A stretch of DNA of 33,640 nucleotides from a virus: IMG/VR virus record IMGVR_UViG_3300004369_000069, positions 1-33,640 of that record, one strand, 5' to 3'. How positions within the stretch are numbered: the first letter of the stretch is position 1; every line of letters begins with the position of its first letter. The position numbers and the translations under genes are program-made. The notes under the pieces are model-generated. The model did not search any database, was not told the origin of the DNA, and worked only from the letters and a program-made list of their open reading frames with translations. This document shows positions 27,693 to 33,437 of the stretch, piece after piece.

Positions 27693-28082
27693 GTGAACAG
27701 GCTCCACAAAATAACCAAAACCAACCAAACACATATACAAACCCAACAAACACCAAAACCCACCAAAACACCCCAAAATACACCTGAAGAAACCGACAAA
27801 TATCATTGGTCACAGGATGCTTTATGTAAGGATCAGGGGAATAAGATGTTCCCGAAGGAGCATAAGGATTTGTCGTATATTTCGGAGGCTCGTCGTTTGT
27901 GTAGGCAGTGTCCGGTTCGGAAGGATTGTTTGGAGTATGCTTTGTCGTTTCCGCCTTCGGATCAGCATGGTGTGTGGGCTGGGTTGACTCCTCGTCAGTT
28001 GGCGGCTGAGGCTCAGCGTAGGGGTGTGCGTGCGGAGAAGTTTACTTTGGCTCAGATTTGGGCGCAGTTGAATCGTAGTTGA
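27693..28082 (+). CDS. whiB: WhiB-family iron-sulfur regulator
   Basis: 129 residues from GTG 27693. Four conserved cysteines (Cys45, Cys70, Cys73, Cys79 in LCK, LCRQCPVRKDCLEY) should bind a [4Fe-4S] cluster, followed by the GVWAGLT turn (93-99) and a basic C-terminus (RQLAAEAQRRGVRAEK). WhiB proteins bind host sigma factor and modulate transcription; phage copies can interfere with septation or superinfection. Residues 1-35 are a low-complexity Thr/Gln/Pro/Lys tail encoded by A/C-rich DNA, while the domain itself is in T/G-rich DNA. No start codon lies at the domain border, so the tail must be translated. It is the best evidence for an actinobacterial host. Confidence 0.88.
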   Translation: MNRLHKITKTNQTHIQTQQTPKPTKTPQNTPEETDKYHWSQDALCKDQGNKMFPKEHKDLSYISEARRLCRQCPVRKDCLEYALSFPPSDQHGVWAGLTPRQLAAEAQRRGVRAEKFTLAQIWAQLNRS

Positions 28083-28126
28083 TGTGGTGTGTATAGCGTT
28101 GTGCTATCATATTGTTGGAGGCTGTG

Positions 28127-28753
28127 ATGGATTCTAATAAACTTTCTAAAGAGTTTTTGGCTGAGCGTGATGCCCGGATTTTTGGTTTGAAGAAGTCTGG
28201 GTTGTCGAATCAGGATATTGCTAAGAAGTTTAATATGACGGCTGCTGCGGTGGCTGCGGCTACTCGGCGTCAGTTGGGTAGGTTGAATTCTGAGGCGTTT
28301 TTGTCTTATCCTGAGGTGTTGCGTTTGGAGTTGGAGCGTTTGGATGAGTTGCAGAAGTCGTTGTGGCCTTTGACGCAGTTTAGGCGTGAGGTGTTGGATG
28401 ATGGTTCTGAGGTTATGGTGGAGCCTGATCAGCGTTCGGTGCAGACTGTGTTGGGTATTATGGATAGGCGTGCTAAGTTGTTGGGTATGAACGTGGAGAG
28501 GACTGAGGTTGCGATTTCTGGTTTGGGTGGCCAGTCGGAGGTTGTTGATGTTCAGTCTACTTTGGTTGGTAGCCCGAAGGCTAAGTTGTCTTCTGGGGAT
28601 TCTGCGAGGGCGGAGGCGTTGCAGTTGTTGGAGTTGATGGCTTCGTCTGGTGTGTTGGATTCTAGTGTTGTTAATAATATTTTGGATAATGTTAATGTGA
28701 CTGAGGTTGTTGAGGCTGAGGTTGTGGATGAAAGGGACAGTGATGTCAACTAA
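28127..28753 (+). CDS. HTH protein, terminase small-subunit-like
   Basis: 208 residues from ATG 28127, five bases after GGAGG (28117-28121). Residues 17-50 (RIFGLKKSGLSNQDIAKKFN then TAAAVAAATRR) form a helix-turn-helix. A central acidic coiled region (LELERLDELQKSLWP) leads to QRSVQTVLGIMDRRAKLLGM (102-121), a segment typical of phage small terminase-like DNA-packaging proteins. The C-terminal 80 residues are Val/Glu/Asp-rich and probably disordered. A gene regulator with similar HTH is the main alternative. No large terminase is inside the window. Codons are extremely T/G-rich. Confidence 0.5.
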   Translation: MDSNKLSKEFLAERDARIFGLKKSGLSNQDIAKKFNMTAAAVAAATRRQLGRLNSEAFLSYPEVLRLELERLDELQKSLWPLTQFRREVLDDGSEVMVEPDQRSVQTVLGIMDRRAKLLGMNVERTEVAISGLGGQSEVVDVQSTLVGSPKAKLSSGDSARAEALQLLELMASSGVLDSSVVNNILDNVNVTEVVEAEVVDERDSDVN

Positions 28754-29072
28754 TTATTTGAAGGATACGTTTTTTAAGGATGAGGCTCATCGTAAGCGGG
28801 TTGAGGAGGCTATGGAGTCTGTGATGGATTCTGGGTCTGATGAGGTTGTGGATGAGGTTCGGGACAAGCAAGTTTTAATTAGGGTTTCTGAGTCGCAGCG
28901 GGAGCAGTGGCAGAATGCTGCGGAGGCTGATGGTTTGTCTGTTTCTGAGTGGCTGCGTCAGATGGCGGATCATAGGTGGCGTGAGATTTATACGTGTACT
29001 CATGCTGTGGAGAAGCGTCAGTCGTATCCTTGGGCAGAGTTTTGTTTGGACTGTGGCACGAGGCTGCGGTAG
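28743..29072 (+). CDS. Ribbon-helix-helix-like protein with zinc-binding tail
   Basis: 109 residues from ATG 28743, overlapping the previous gene by 11 bases; GAAAGGGAC precedes it. Residues 43-78 (QVLIRVSESQREQWQNAAEA then SVSEWLRQMADHR) look like a ribbon-helix-helix DNA-binding unit (beta strand, helix, turn, helix). The end has Cys85 with His87 and Cys101-Cys104 (CLDCGTRLR), a likely zinc site. The first 40 residues are acidic. Probably a small DNA-binding regulator or nucleoprotein. Confidence 0.5.
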   Translation: MSTNYLKDTFFKDEAHRKRVEEAMESVMDSGSDEVVDEVRDKQVLIRVSESQREQWQNAAEADGLSVSEWLRQMADHRWREIYTCTHAVEKRQSYPWAEFCLDCGTRLR

Positions 29073-29097
29073 GGACGCCATAGGAACGCCATAGAGG
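29070..29097 (+). repeat. TAGGGACrCCATwG element, copy 1 (tandem form)
   Basis: TAGGGACGCCATAG followed by GAACGCCATAG, right at the stop of the preceding gene. Related elements occur at 29602, 30002 and 30740, all within 1.7 kb. Confidence 0.45.
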
Positions 29098-29112
29098 TTT
29101 AGGGTGGGTTAG

Positions 29113-29171
29113 CCCCGTGGGTGGTTGCGGGGTTGGCGAGTCCCGAAAGTTTTGCGGTGTGGGCTTTCGGG
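29113..29171 (+). other. Structured intergenic RNA segment
   Basis: Two hairpins in GC-rich DNA: CCCCG/CGGGG (29113-29132) and CCCGAAAG/CTTTCGGG (29142-29171, 8-bp stem, 14-base loop). It lies in the gene-poor stretch 29073-29290 between a + strand and a - strand gene. It could be part of a small RNA, a terminator or a packaging site; nothing else in this 218-base stretch looks like a gene. Confidence 0.35.
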
Positions 29172-29233
29172 GCGGGGCTGGTTGACCTCTCCGTCTTCAC
29201 CGTGTTTAGGCGGGGCGTTTCTAGGGTAAAAGG

Positions 29234-29269
29234 AAAGGGAACCCCGGCTGGTGTGCTAGGGTTCCCTTT
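29234..29269. terminator. Bidirectional rho-independent-like terminator
   Basis: AAAGGGAACCC (29234-29244) and GGGTTCCCTTT (29259-29269) form a perfect 11-bp stem with a 14-base loop, with T-rich DNA after it on the + strand. It serves the + strand genes ending at 29072 and lies just beyond the 3' end of the - strand mini-gene (29291). Confidence 0.75.
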
Positions 29270-29290
29270 TCTATTGTTTACGTTTTTGTT

Positions 29291-29434
29291 TTACCGCCAG
29301 TATGTTAGGGTTTTGAGTACTTCTCGTTCCATATCATCTGTCCATTGCCGTCGGTCTTGCGGTACCCATACTCCGTTGAAGTAGTGTTGTTTGCGGTGGC
29401 GGCGGCGGGCGGCTAGTTCTTTGAGTTTTGTCAT
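29291..29434 (-). CDS. 47-aa basic small protein with strong ribosome site
   Basis: Minus-strand frame from ATG at 29434-29432 to TAA at 29293-29291. AAAGGAGGTGA precedes the ATG at ideal distance, the strongest Shine-Dalgarno match in the window, and a TTTACT-N17-TATACT promoter lies further upstream. The peptide starts MTKLKELAARRRHRKQHYFN and ends with QWTDDMEREVLKTLTYWR, so it has a very basic first half and an amphipathic second half, fitting a small nucleic-acid-binding or inhibitor protein. It is bounded by a terminator at its 3' end. No family recognised. Confidence 0.6.
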   Translation of the reverse strand: MTKLKELAARRRHRKQHYFNGVWVPQDRRQWTDDMEREVLKTLTYWR

Positions 29435-29462
29435 TTGTGTTTTCACCTCCTTTGACTCTGTT

Positions 29463-29491
29463 AGTATAACTCGGTTGTCTTTGGAAGTAAA
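29463..29491 (-). promoter_or_regulatory. Promoter of the 47-aa minus-strand gene
   Basis: On the - strand: TTTACT (29491-29486), 17-bp spacer, TATACT (29468-29463). Predicted +1 about 22 bases before the start codon, giving room for the Shine-Dalgarno site. Confidence 0.55.
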
Positions 29492-29522
29492 TGGATATGT
29501 TTGTGAAAGCAGTCACAAAGTT

Positions 29523-29601
29523 TGGTACGGGAGTCGGGAATTGAACCCGAGACCACCATTTTATAAGAATGGCTGCAGCAACCAGCGCCGCACCCTCCCG
29601 C
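29523..29601 (-). tRNA. tRNA-Ile-like (anticodon TAT), minus strand
   Basis: 79 bases with encoded ACCA end. Acceptor GCGGGAG / CTCCCGT, D arm GCGGC / GCTGC, anticodon stem CCATT / AATGG with loop CTTATAA (TAT), variable loop TGGTC, T arm TCGGG TTCAATT CCCGA. The linker after the acceptor stem is three bases (GGT) rather than two, so the upper half is slightly unusual. It reads AUA, a rare codon in actinobacteria. Confidence 0.8.
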
Positions 29602-29627
29602 TAGGGACACCATTGGATGTTTTTAGA
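29602..29627 (+). repeat. TAGGGACrCCATwG element, copy 2
   Basis: A 26-bp sequence starting TAGGGACACCATTGGATG and touching the tRNA 5' end. It matches 24 of 26 bases with the copy at 30740-30765. Part of it (TTGGAT) could serve as -35 for the next promoter. Confidence 0.6.
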
Positions 29628-29633
29628 AGTATT

Positions 29634-29642
29634 TGCTAGTAT
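29634..29642 (+). promoter_or_regulatory. Extended -10 promoter for RHH genes
   Basis: TGC TAGTAT (-10 at 29637-29642) with TTGGAT at 29613-29618 (18-bp spacer). Predicted +1 near 29649; GGAG precedes the ATG at 29666. Confidence 0.45.
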
Positions 29643-29665
29643 ATATAAAAGAGTTTGGAGTTGTT

Positions 29666-29881
29666 ATGAGTGAATTTGGTTTTAATCGTGCGGGTCGCCC
29701 GTCTAAACGTGCCGATGTTGATGTGAAGAACGTGGGCATGTCGTTTAAGGTTGATCCCCGTTTGAAGAATTTGTTGCTTGATATTTCTGAGGGGTCTGAC
29801 ATTTCGATGACAGAGTTGTTGTTGATGATGGCTTTGAAGGAAGCGGGCTTGGAATCTTTGGATGAGTATGAGCAGTTCTGA
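29666..29881 (+). CDS. Small ribbon-helix-helix-like regulator
   Basis: 71 residues from ATG 29666 with GGAG six bases before; an earlier in-frame ATG at 29633 lacks a ribosome site. Residues 8-13 (GRPSKR) look like an AT-hook-type basic segment. VDVKNVGMSFKVDPRLKNLL then ISMTELLLMMALKEAGL fits a CopG/Arc-type beta-helix-helix dimeric DNA-binding unit. Its end overlaps the next gene by 20 bases. Probably a transcription regulator of this short operon. Confidence 0.5.
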   Translation: MSEFGFNRAGRPSKRADVDVKNVGMSFKVDPRLKNLLLDISEGSDISMTELLLMMALKEAGLESLDEYEQF

Positions 29882-30206
29882 TAAAACGGTTCGTGTTTCT
29901 TTAGTGTTACCGTTGTGGGTTAAAGAGTTGTTGAACTCTGCTGCTGAGAGTGAGGGTGTTGCTGTCTCTACTTTAGCGTCCCACATATTGGTGGAGGGTG
30001 CTAGGGACACCATAGGCATTCCTAAGCCTCCTCCTGCCCGTGTTCCGATCCCGTCCGTCACTGATGTGCTCCGTTCGTATGTTGAGGGGAGTTCACGATT
30101 GATCGGGCCTTGCGGCGAGGCTTGGCCTTGCGAATACGACGAAAATCTGTCTCAGTATATTGGTGACTGCGAGTTCTGTCATCAGTGTAATGTGCGGGTG
30201 CGATAA
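29862..30206 (+). CDS. RHH-like protein with Cys-rich tail
   Basis: 114 residues; ATG 29862 or 29868 both in frame and both inside the previous gene's end. Residues 8-48 (KTVRVSLVLPLWVKELLNSA then VSTLASHILVEGAR) again look like ribbon-helix-helix. A Pro-rich linker (PKPPPARVPIPS) leads to a Cys-rich tail (Cys84, Cys90, Cys103, Cys106, Cys109), likely zinc-binding. Similar two-part layout to the protein at 28743, suggesting paralogy. Its 3' 149 bases are overlapped in antisense by the - strand gene ending at 30058. It also contains repeat copy 3. Confidence 0.5.
   Translation: MSMSSSDKTVRVSLVLPLWVKELLNSAAESEGVAVSTLASHILVEGARDTIGIPKPPPARVPIPSVTDVLRSYVEGSSRLIGPCGEAWPCEYDENLSQYIGDCEFCHQCNVRVR
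30002..30027 (+). repeat. TAGGGACrCCATwG element, copy 3
   Basis: TAGGGACACCATAGGCATTC lies inside the coding region of the 114-residue protein, encoding ARDTIGIP. Less similar to copies 2 and 4 after the first 13 bases. Confidence 0.4.
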
Positions 30207-30435
30207 GGTTGATGATCTGTTCGTCTAGTCCTTCGATGTGTTTAACTTCTTTGTAGGTTCCTACTCCGAAGGCTCCGCCGTACATTGCGTCGATTGTGTC
30301 GATGCAGTCTTGGTATTTACCGGTGTACAGTAGGGCTTCGTCGGCTAGGTCTACTAGATAGAAGCGTACGCCTAGAGCGCTTTTGATGATGTTGATTATG
30401 TTGCGAGTGTGTTGGTTTTTCGTATAGTTTGTCAT
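30058..30435 (-). CDS. Unknown protein, convergently overlapping its neighbour
   Basis: 125 residues from the ATG in the ATGA overlap at 30432-30435 (an ATG at 30447 is also in frame). Begins MTNYTKNQHTRNIINIIKSA, with LYTGKYQDCIDTIDAMYGGAFGVGTYKEV and a basic end (RRIRKAKPRRKARS). Its last 149 bases lie antisense to the + strand gene. The N-terminal two thirds are unopposed and look real; the C-terminus past about residue 77 might be accidental read-through. No family recognised. Co-transcribed after the replication-type gene. Confidence 0.5.
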   Translation of the reverse strand: MTNYTKNQHTRNIINIIKSALGVRFYLVDLADEALLYTGKYQDCIDTIDAMYGGAFGVGTYKEVKHIEGLDEQIINLIAPAHYTDDRTRSHQYTETDFRRIRKAKPRRKARSIVNSPQHTNGAHQ

Positions 30436-30788
30436 GATTCTAGCCATTCCTCCATTTCTGTTGTTGCTGTTGTTTCTTGTTCGTAAATGTCTACGAACAT
30501 CTCTACCTTCTCGGCGTTGCGGAAGATGAGCGTCAGGTCTGTGTATTTCTTGTTACCGGGGTTCCGCCCTGTATGCCAGTCGGACATGGAGCATCCTAAG
30601 ATGGCTTGCTTACATGTTTCGATTCCGTATGCTTTGATGGCGGTTGCCAGTTTCTTTTTGCGGGTTTCGTCTAAAACTGTTGATGCCCTTTTGTTGAATG
30701 TTTCTTTCCAGAAGTCAAACATGTTGTGTATGTCTCCCGTAGGGACACCATTGAATGTTTCTAGACCGAATAGATTTTGTTCTTGCAT
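30432..30788 (-). CDS. Replication-initiator C-terminal-domain protein
   Basis: 118 residues, AAAGGAGG before the ATG on the - strand. MFDFWKETFNKRASTVLDETRK and KKLATAIKAYGIETCKQAILGC followed by SDWHTGRNPGNKKYTDLTLIFRNAEKVEMF (split motif, residues 46-98) match the conserved C-terminal region found in phage replisome organiser/primosome proteins, where a similar 'AI.GC..SDFH.G.N..G..Y.DL.LI.R...K.E.F' pattern occurs. The usual N-terminal DNA-binding domain is missing, so this is a stand-alone C-terminal module, perhaps a helicase-loading adaptor. It contains repeat copy 4 in codons near 9-18. Confidence 0.6.
   Translation of the reverse strand: MQEQNLFGLETFNGVPTGDIHNMFDFWKETFNKRASTVLDETRKKKLATAIKAYGIETCKQAILGCSMSDWHTGRNPGNKKYTDLTLIFRNAEKVEMFVDIYEQETTATTEMEEWLES
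30740..30765 (+). repeat. TAGGGACrCCATwG element, copy 4
   Basis: 26-bp sequence starting TAGGGACACCATTGAATG, 24/26 identical to copy 2. It is inside the minus-strand replication-type gene, where it encodes ETFNGVPT. Similar DNA kept in coding and noncoding places suggests a site, not a shared protein motif. Confidence 0.55.
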
Positions 30789-30855
30789 GTATAGCCTCCT
30801 TTCTGTGCTATCCTAAATGTTGATCGACTTTTTGGGGTTAGTCGGTTGATCGTAA

Positions 30856-30892
30856 GAAGCGCCGGAGGTTGAGAGGATACCTCCGGCGCTTC
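30856..30892. terminator. Strong symmetrical stem-loop
   Basis: GAAGCGCCGGAGGT (30856-30869) and ACCTCCGGCGCTTC (30879-30892) form a perfect 14-bp stem with a 9-base loop. It lies 13 bases beyond the 3' end of the - strand VWA gene and before the promoter region of the replication-type gene. No U tract. Confidence 0.7.
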
Positions 30893-30904
30893 GATCTTTG
30901 TAGG

Positions 30905-32503
30905 TCAGGCCACCTTCCTGAGATGGTCTTTCCATCGGGGGAGAATCTGAGGCTTGTATGCCGCTCCCTTTTTGAGTTCGTTGAGGTACTTGATTGCCCC
31001 TTCGGGGTTGTACTCCATGTGGACTCTGTGCTTGCGTGCGTACTCTGCGCATTCCCGCTCGTCGTACTCGCCTCCACCTCCGGGTCGATAGACCATGCCG
31101 TCCGTAATCCAGATGACAGGTGTCTTAGCGTTGGTTCGTTGAGCGACTGCGTATTCGATGGCAGGCAGGTCGTTGCCGTTGCCTCCCCAGAATTCGGGAA
31201 GTTCGTTACAAATTTTTCCCTTCTCTCCAAGGATGAAGGCGTTGGGGCGACCGGTTTGCCATGAAGCAGAGTAGCCGATGATGGTGCATCCGGGTGCGGC
31301 TAGCATCATTTCCTTCAAGTCCTCTTTTGAGAGAGACATGGAACCTGAGCAGTCGATTAGCACTACTCCACCGACGGCCTTAACGTACTTGTCGAAGATA
31401 CGCTTATCAGGGTCGGTCAAGAGTCGGTGCATCCGTCGGGGATTACGCCCCATGTTAGAAGCGACTCGTTTACGACCGATGGCTCCGGGGATGGTCATCG
31501 TCATAGGCATACGCTTGAGGTTAAGGTCAAGCCATTTGCCAATGCCTCTTGAACCGATGTTGGAATTCAGTGCGTCTTTAGCCTTTTTCTGAAGTGCGTC
31601 ACGGTCGAAAGTTTTATCTTTCTTTTCCTTAAGTTCTTCAGGGTTGTCCTCTTGGCCTAGTTTGTTGGCTCTGCCACCATCGGACTGGCCACTGCTTTCA
31701 GCCTCAGCCTCGTCGTCATCGTCGTCAGACGTGCTTTCCTCGGCATCTTCTACAGTGTCCTCATCCTCAGGCTCTTCTTCGGGAGCGGGTTGGGGAGCAG
31801 GCATTGATGCGATGGATTCCAGAAGCATTGCGAGTTCGATGGTGTAGTTCATTCCGACGATCATGCCGGTATGAGCGTGTACCTCGGTACTGCCATACTT
31901 TTGCAGAGCCTCAGCGTCTGTGGTGAGGTTAGCGCCGTATGTTTGGCGCTTGATAAGTTTAATCTGCTTTGTCTGAAACTTGACGATTTCCTTTGCGATA
32001 TCTCGCAGAGCGTCAGCCCATTCGGGGATGTGTCGGCGGATACCGACGAGCAGAGGGTTGAGGCTACCGGTGTGTACCGATGCCGCTACTGCGTACACTG
32101 CTTCCGACCACTGGTTGTGTTCGGCTAGCATCTCACCATCCCACTTCTCTGAGCCGGTCTGGAGCGCTTTCATGGGGAAGCCCAGCATGTCAGCGATCAT
32201 GTTTACTCGTGCTTCTTCTGCGGCTCTGATAGCGCCCTCTCCGGTCACGTCAGTGATGAAGGGCGTCAGGTCTTGGGGGGAAACTTTAACGTGGATTTGC
32301 TCATGGCCACGGATGGCACGTGCAAGGTCTGAGTCATCCAAGGGGACTCGCATGATGCGACCAGCGACAGTGATGTAAGGCTCGCCACGTACTGCACGTG
32401 CGTTACCAACATCCCAGCCTCCGGTGTTTCGAATGTCTTGTCGGGTAAAAACCTCAGGCATAGGCCGGTTTCGGTTCTGTACCTCTTGAATCATATCAGT
32501 CAT
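30905..32503 (-). CDS. VWA/metallopeptidase-like protein (CobT-like), MoxR partner
   Basis: 532 residues from the ATG at 32503, with GAGAGGAG five bases before it; an upstream ATG at 32593 is beyond the promoter and is rejected. N-terminal: an HExxH motif (GHEQIH, residues 66-71) and an EEARVN segment (96-101) like a zinc metallopeptidase-type or CobT/NorD-like N-domain. Middle: an acidic low-complexity linker (residues 236-275). C-terminal: von Willebrand A domain with VLIDCSGSMS (MIDAS DxSxS, Asp384) and VIWITDG. Such VWA proteins act together with a MoxR-type AAA+ ATPase, encoded next to it, as a chaperone or remodelling machine. Substrate unknown. Confidence 0.75.
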   Translation of the reverse strand: MTDMIQEVQNRNRPMPEVFTRQDIRNTGGWDVGNARAVRGEPYITVAGRIMRVPLDDSDLARAIRGHEQIHVKVSPQDLTPFITDVTGEGAIRAAEEARVNMIADMLGFPMKALQTGSEKWDGEMLAEHNQWSEAVYAVAASVHTGSLNPLLVGIRRHIPEWADALRDIAKEIVKFQTKQIKLIKRQTYGANLTTDAEALQKYGSTEVHAHTGMIVGMNYTIELAMLLESIASMPAPQPAPEEEPEDEDTVEDAEESTSDDDDDEAEAESSGQSDGGRANKLGQEDNPEELKEKKDKTFDRDALQKKAKDALNSNIGSRGIGKWLDLNLKRMPMTMTIPGAIGRKRVASNMGRNPRRMHRLLTDPDKRIFDKYVKAVGGVVLIDCSGSMSLSKEDLKEMMLAAPGCTIIGYSASWQTGRPNAFILGEKGKICNELPEFWGGNGNDLPAIEYAVAQRTNAKTPVIWITDGMVYRPGGGGEYDERECAEYARKHRVHMEYNPEGAIKYLNELKKGAAYKPQILPRWKDHLRKVA

Positions 32504-32532
32504 ATTTGCTCCTCTCATTTGCTGATGTACTG

Positions 32533-32562
32533 ATTGTATCATATGTAGATGGTTGGTGTCAA
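32533..32562 (-). promoter_or_regulatory. Promoter of the VWA gene
   Basis: On the - strand: TTGACA (32562-32557), 18-bp spacer, TGA TACAAT (-10 at 32538-32533). +1 near 32526, leaving a 20-odd base leader with Shine-Dalgarno. Confidence 0.7.
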
Positions 32563-32572
32563 ATTGTAGTGT

Positions 32573-32607
32573 GGAGAGGGGGAGGCCAACCAATCCTCCC
32601 CCTCTCC
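32573..32607. terminator. Stem-loop between AAA+ and VWA genes
   Basis: GGAGAGGGGGAGG (32573-32585) and CCTCCCCCTCTCC (32595-32607), perfect 13-bp stem with 9-base loop, after the AAA+ gene on the - strand. The VWA gene then has its own promoter, so the two are adjacent but separately expressed. Confidence 0.7.
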
Positions 32608-32653
32608 TGATGTCAGGTAGGGAGCCAAGCGAGAGGCTTCTACCTACCTGAGA

Positions 32654-33370
32654 TTAGCCTCCGACCTGTTGGAACTGGTCAATCTTGATGGCTTCCAAGA
32701 ATGCACCAGCACGAGGGCCGAGAATAAGTTGAGCCGCTTTTTCCTCACCCATCTTGTGAGTCAACTTAGCCATTGACTGGAACAGTCGAAGCGACATGCG
32801 CTCAGAGCCAGCGTCGGCCATGCGGTCTGCGTAAGACCTCCAGTGGTTGGGGAGGGTAAGCAGAGCATCGGGATGGGGTCGGTCGATGCGGATACGGACA
32901 GGGAACCGGTCGGTAAGAGCCTCAGGCAACTCCTCAATCTGTTCCACATTCGTGGTCATGATTACGGTGTAGCCCTTCTCAGGGTAGGTCTTTTCGCCGG
33001 TAACAGGATGCTCCCACTCAGCGGACTCAGCAGAGTCAGTCATGTTGAGTAGGGTTGCGAACACGTCGCCACCAGCCTTGTCGATTTCGTCTACGACGAG
33101 TCGGCCACCGCTACGGCGAGCCTTGATGGCTGAGCCTTCGATGTATTCGAAGCCGCTACCGTTAGGCAAGAAGCCTCCGGTAACATCCATGTTGGTCATG
33201 TCATCGGTGCAGGTGAGTCGGTGTGACTCCTGTCCGGGGGTCTTGTTGACGTGCAGAGCGCTGAACGTCTTGCCGGTGCCGGGAGGGCCGAACAGGATGA
33301 TTCGGTCAACTCCAGCGGCGAGTACGTCGTTGAACGTATCCCAGCAGGTGTAGGTGTCGGTCGTTGTCAT
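32654..33370 (-). CDS. MoxR-type AAA+ ATPase
   Basis: 238 residues, GAAAGG ribosome site before the ATG. Walker A GPPGTGKT (28-35), a MDVTGGFLPNGSGFEYIEG loop typical of MoxR-like ATPases, Walker B LVVDEIDK (91-98), sensor 1 IMTTN (137-141), and an LTDRF arginine-finger-like segment (152-156). The rest (170-238) forms the small helical lid. It should hydrolyse ATP as a ring and drive the VWA protein downstream. It has the shape of host MoxR/CobS-like enzymes but is shorter. The pair could remodel metal centres, nucleoprotein complexes or virion parts; a cobaltochelatase role is unlikely without the third subunit. Confidence 0.82.
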   Translation of the reverse strand: MTTTDTYTCWDTFNDVLAAGVDRIILFGPPGTGKTFSALHVNKTPGQESHRLTCTDDMTNMDVTGGFLPNGSGFEYIEGSAIKARRSGGRLVVDEIDKAGGDVFATLLNMTDSAESAEWEHPVTGEKTYPEKGYTVIMTTNVEQIEELPEALTDRFPVRIRIDRPHPDALLTLPNHWRSYADRMADAGSERMSLRLFQSMAKLTHKMGEEKAAQLILGPRAGAFLEAIKIDQFQQVGG

Positions 33371-33408
33371 GGTTGGTTTCCTTTCGGTAGTGGTTGATTA
33401 CGAATGTA

Positions 33409-33437
33409 ATTTTAGCAGGTTGTCAGACTCTTGTCAA
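33409..33437 (-). promoter_or_regulatory. Promoter of the AAA+ gene
   Basis: On the - strand: TTGACA (33437-33432), 17-bp spacer, TAAAAT (33414-33409). +1 near 33402, leader about 32 bases with Shine-Dalgarno. The -35 lies in the end of the preceding gene. Confidence 0.75.

Noticed and set aside
29121-29384. Plus-strand 87-codon frame
   Set aside because: It crosses hairpins and the terminator at 29234-29269 and overlaps the better supported minus-strand 47-aa gene; no ribosome site.
30905-33370. Cobaltochelatase (cobS/cobT) for cobalamin synthesis
   Set aside because: The ATPase is short, no third subunit or other cobalamin gene is present, and VWA plus MoxR pairs have many other roles.
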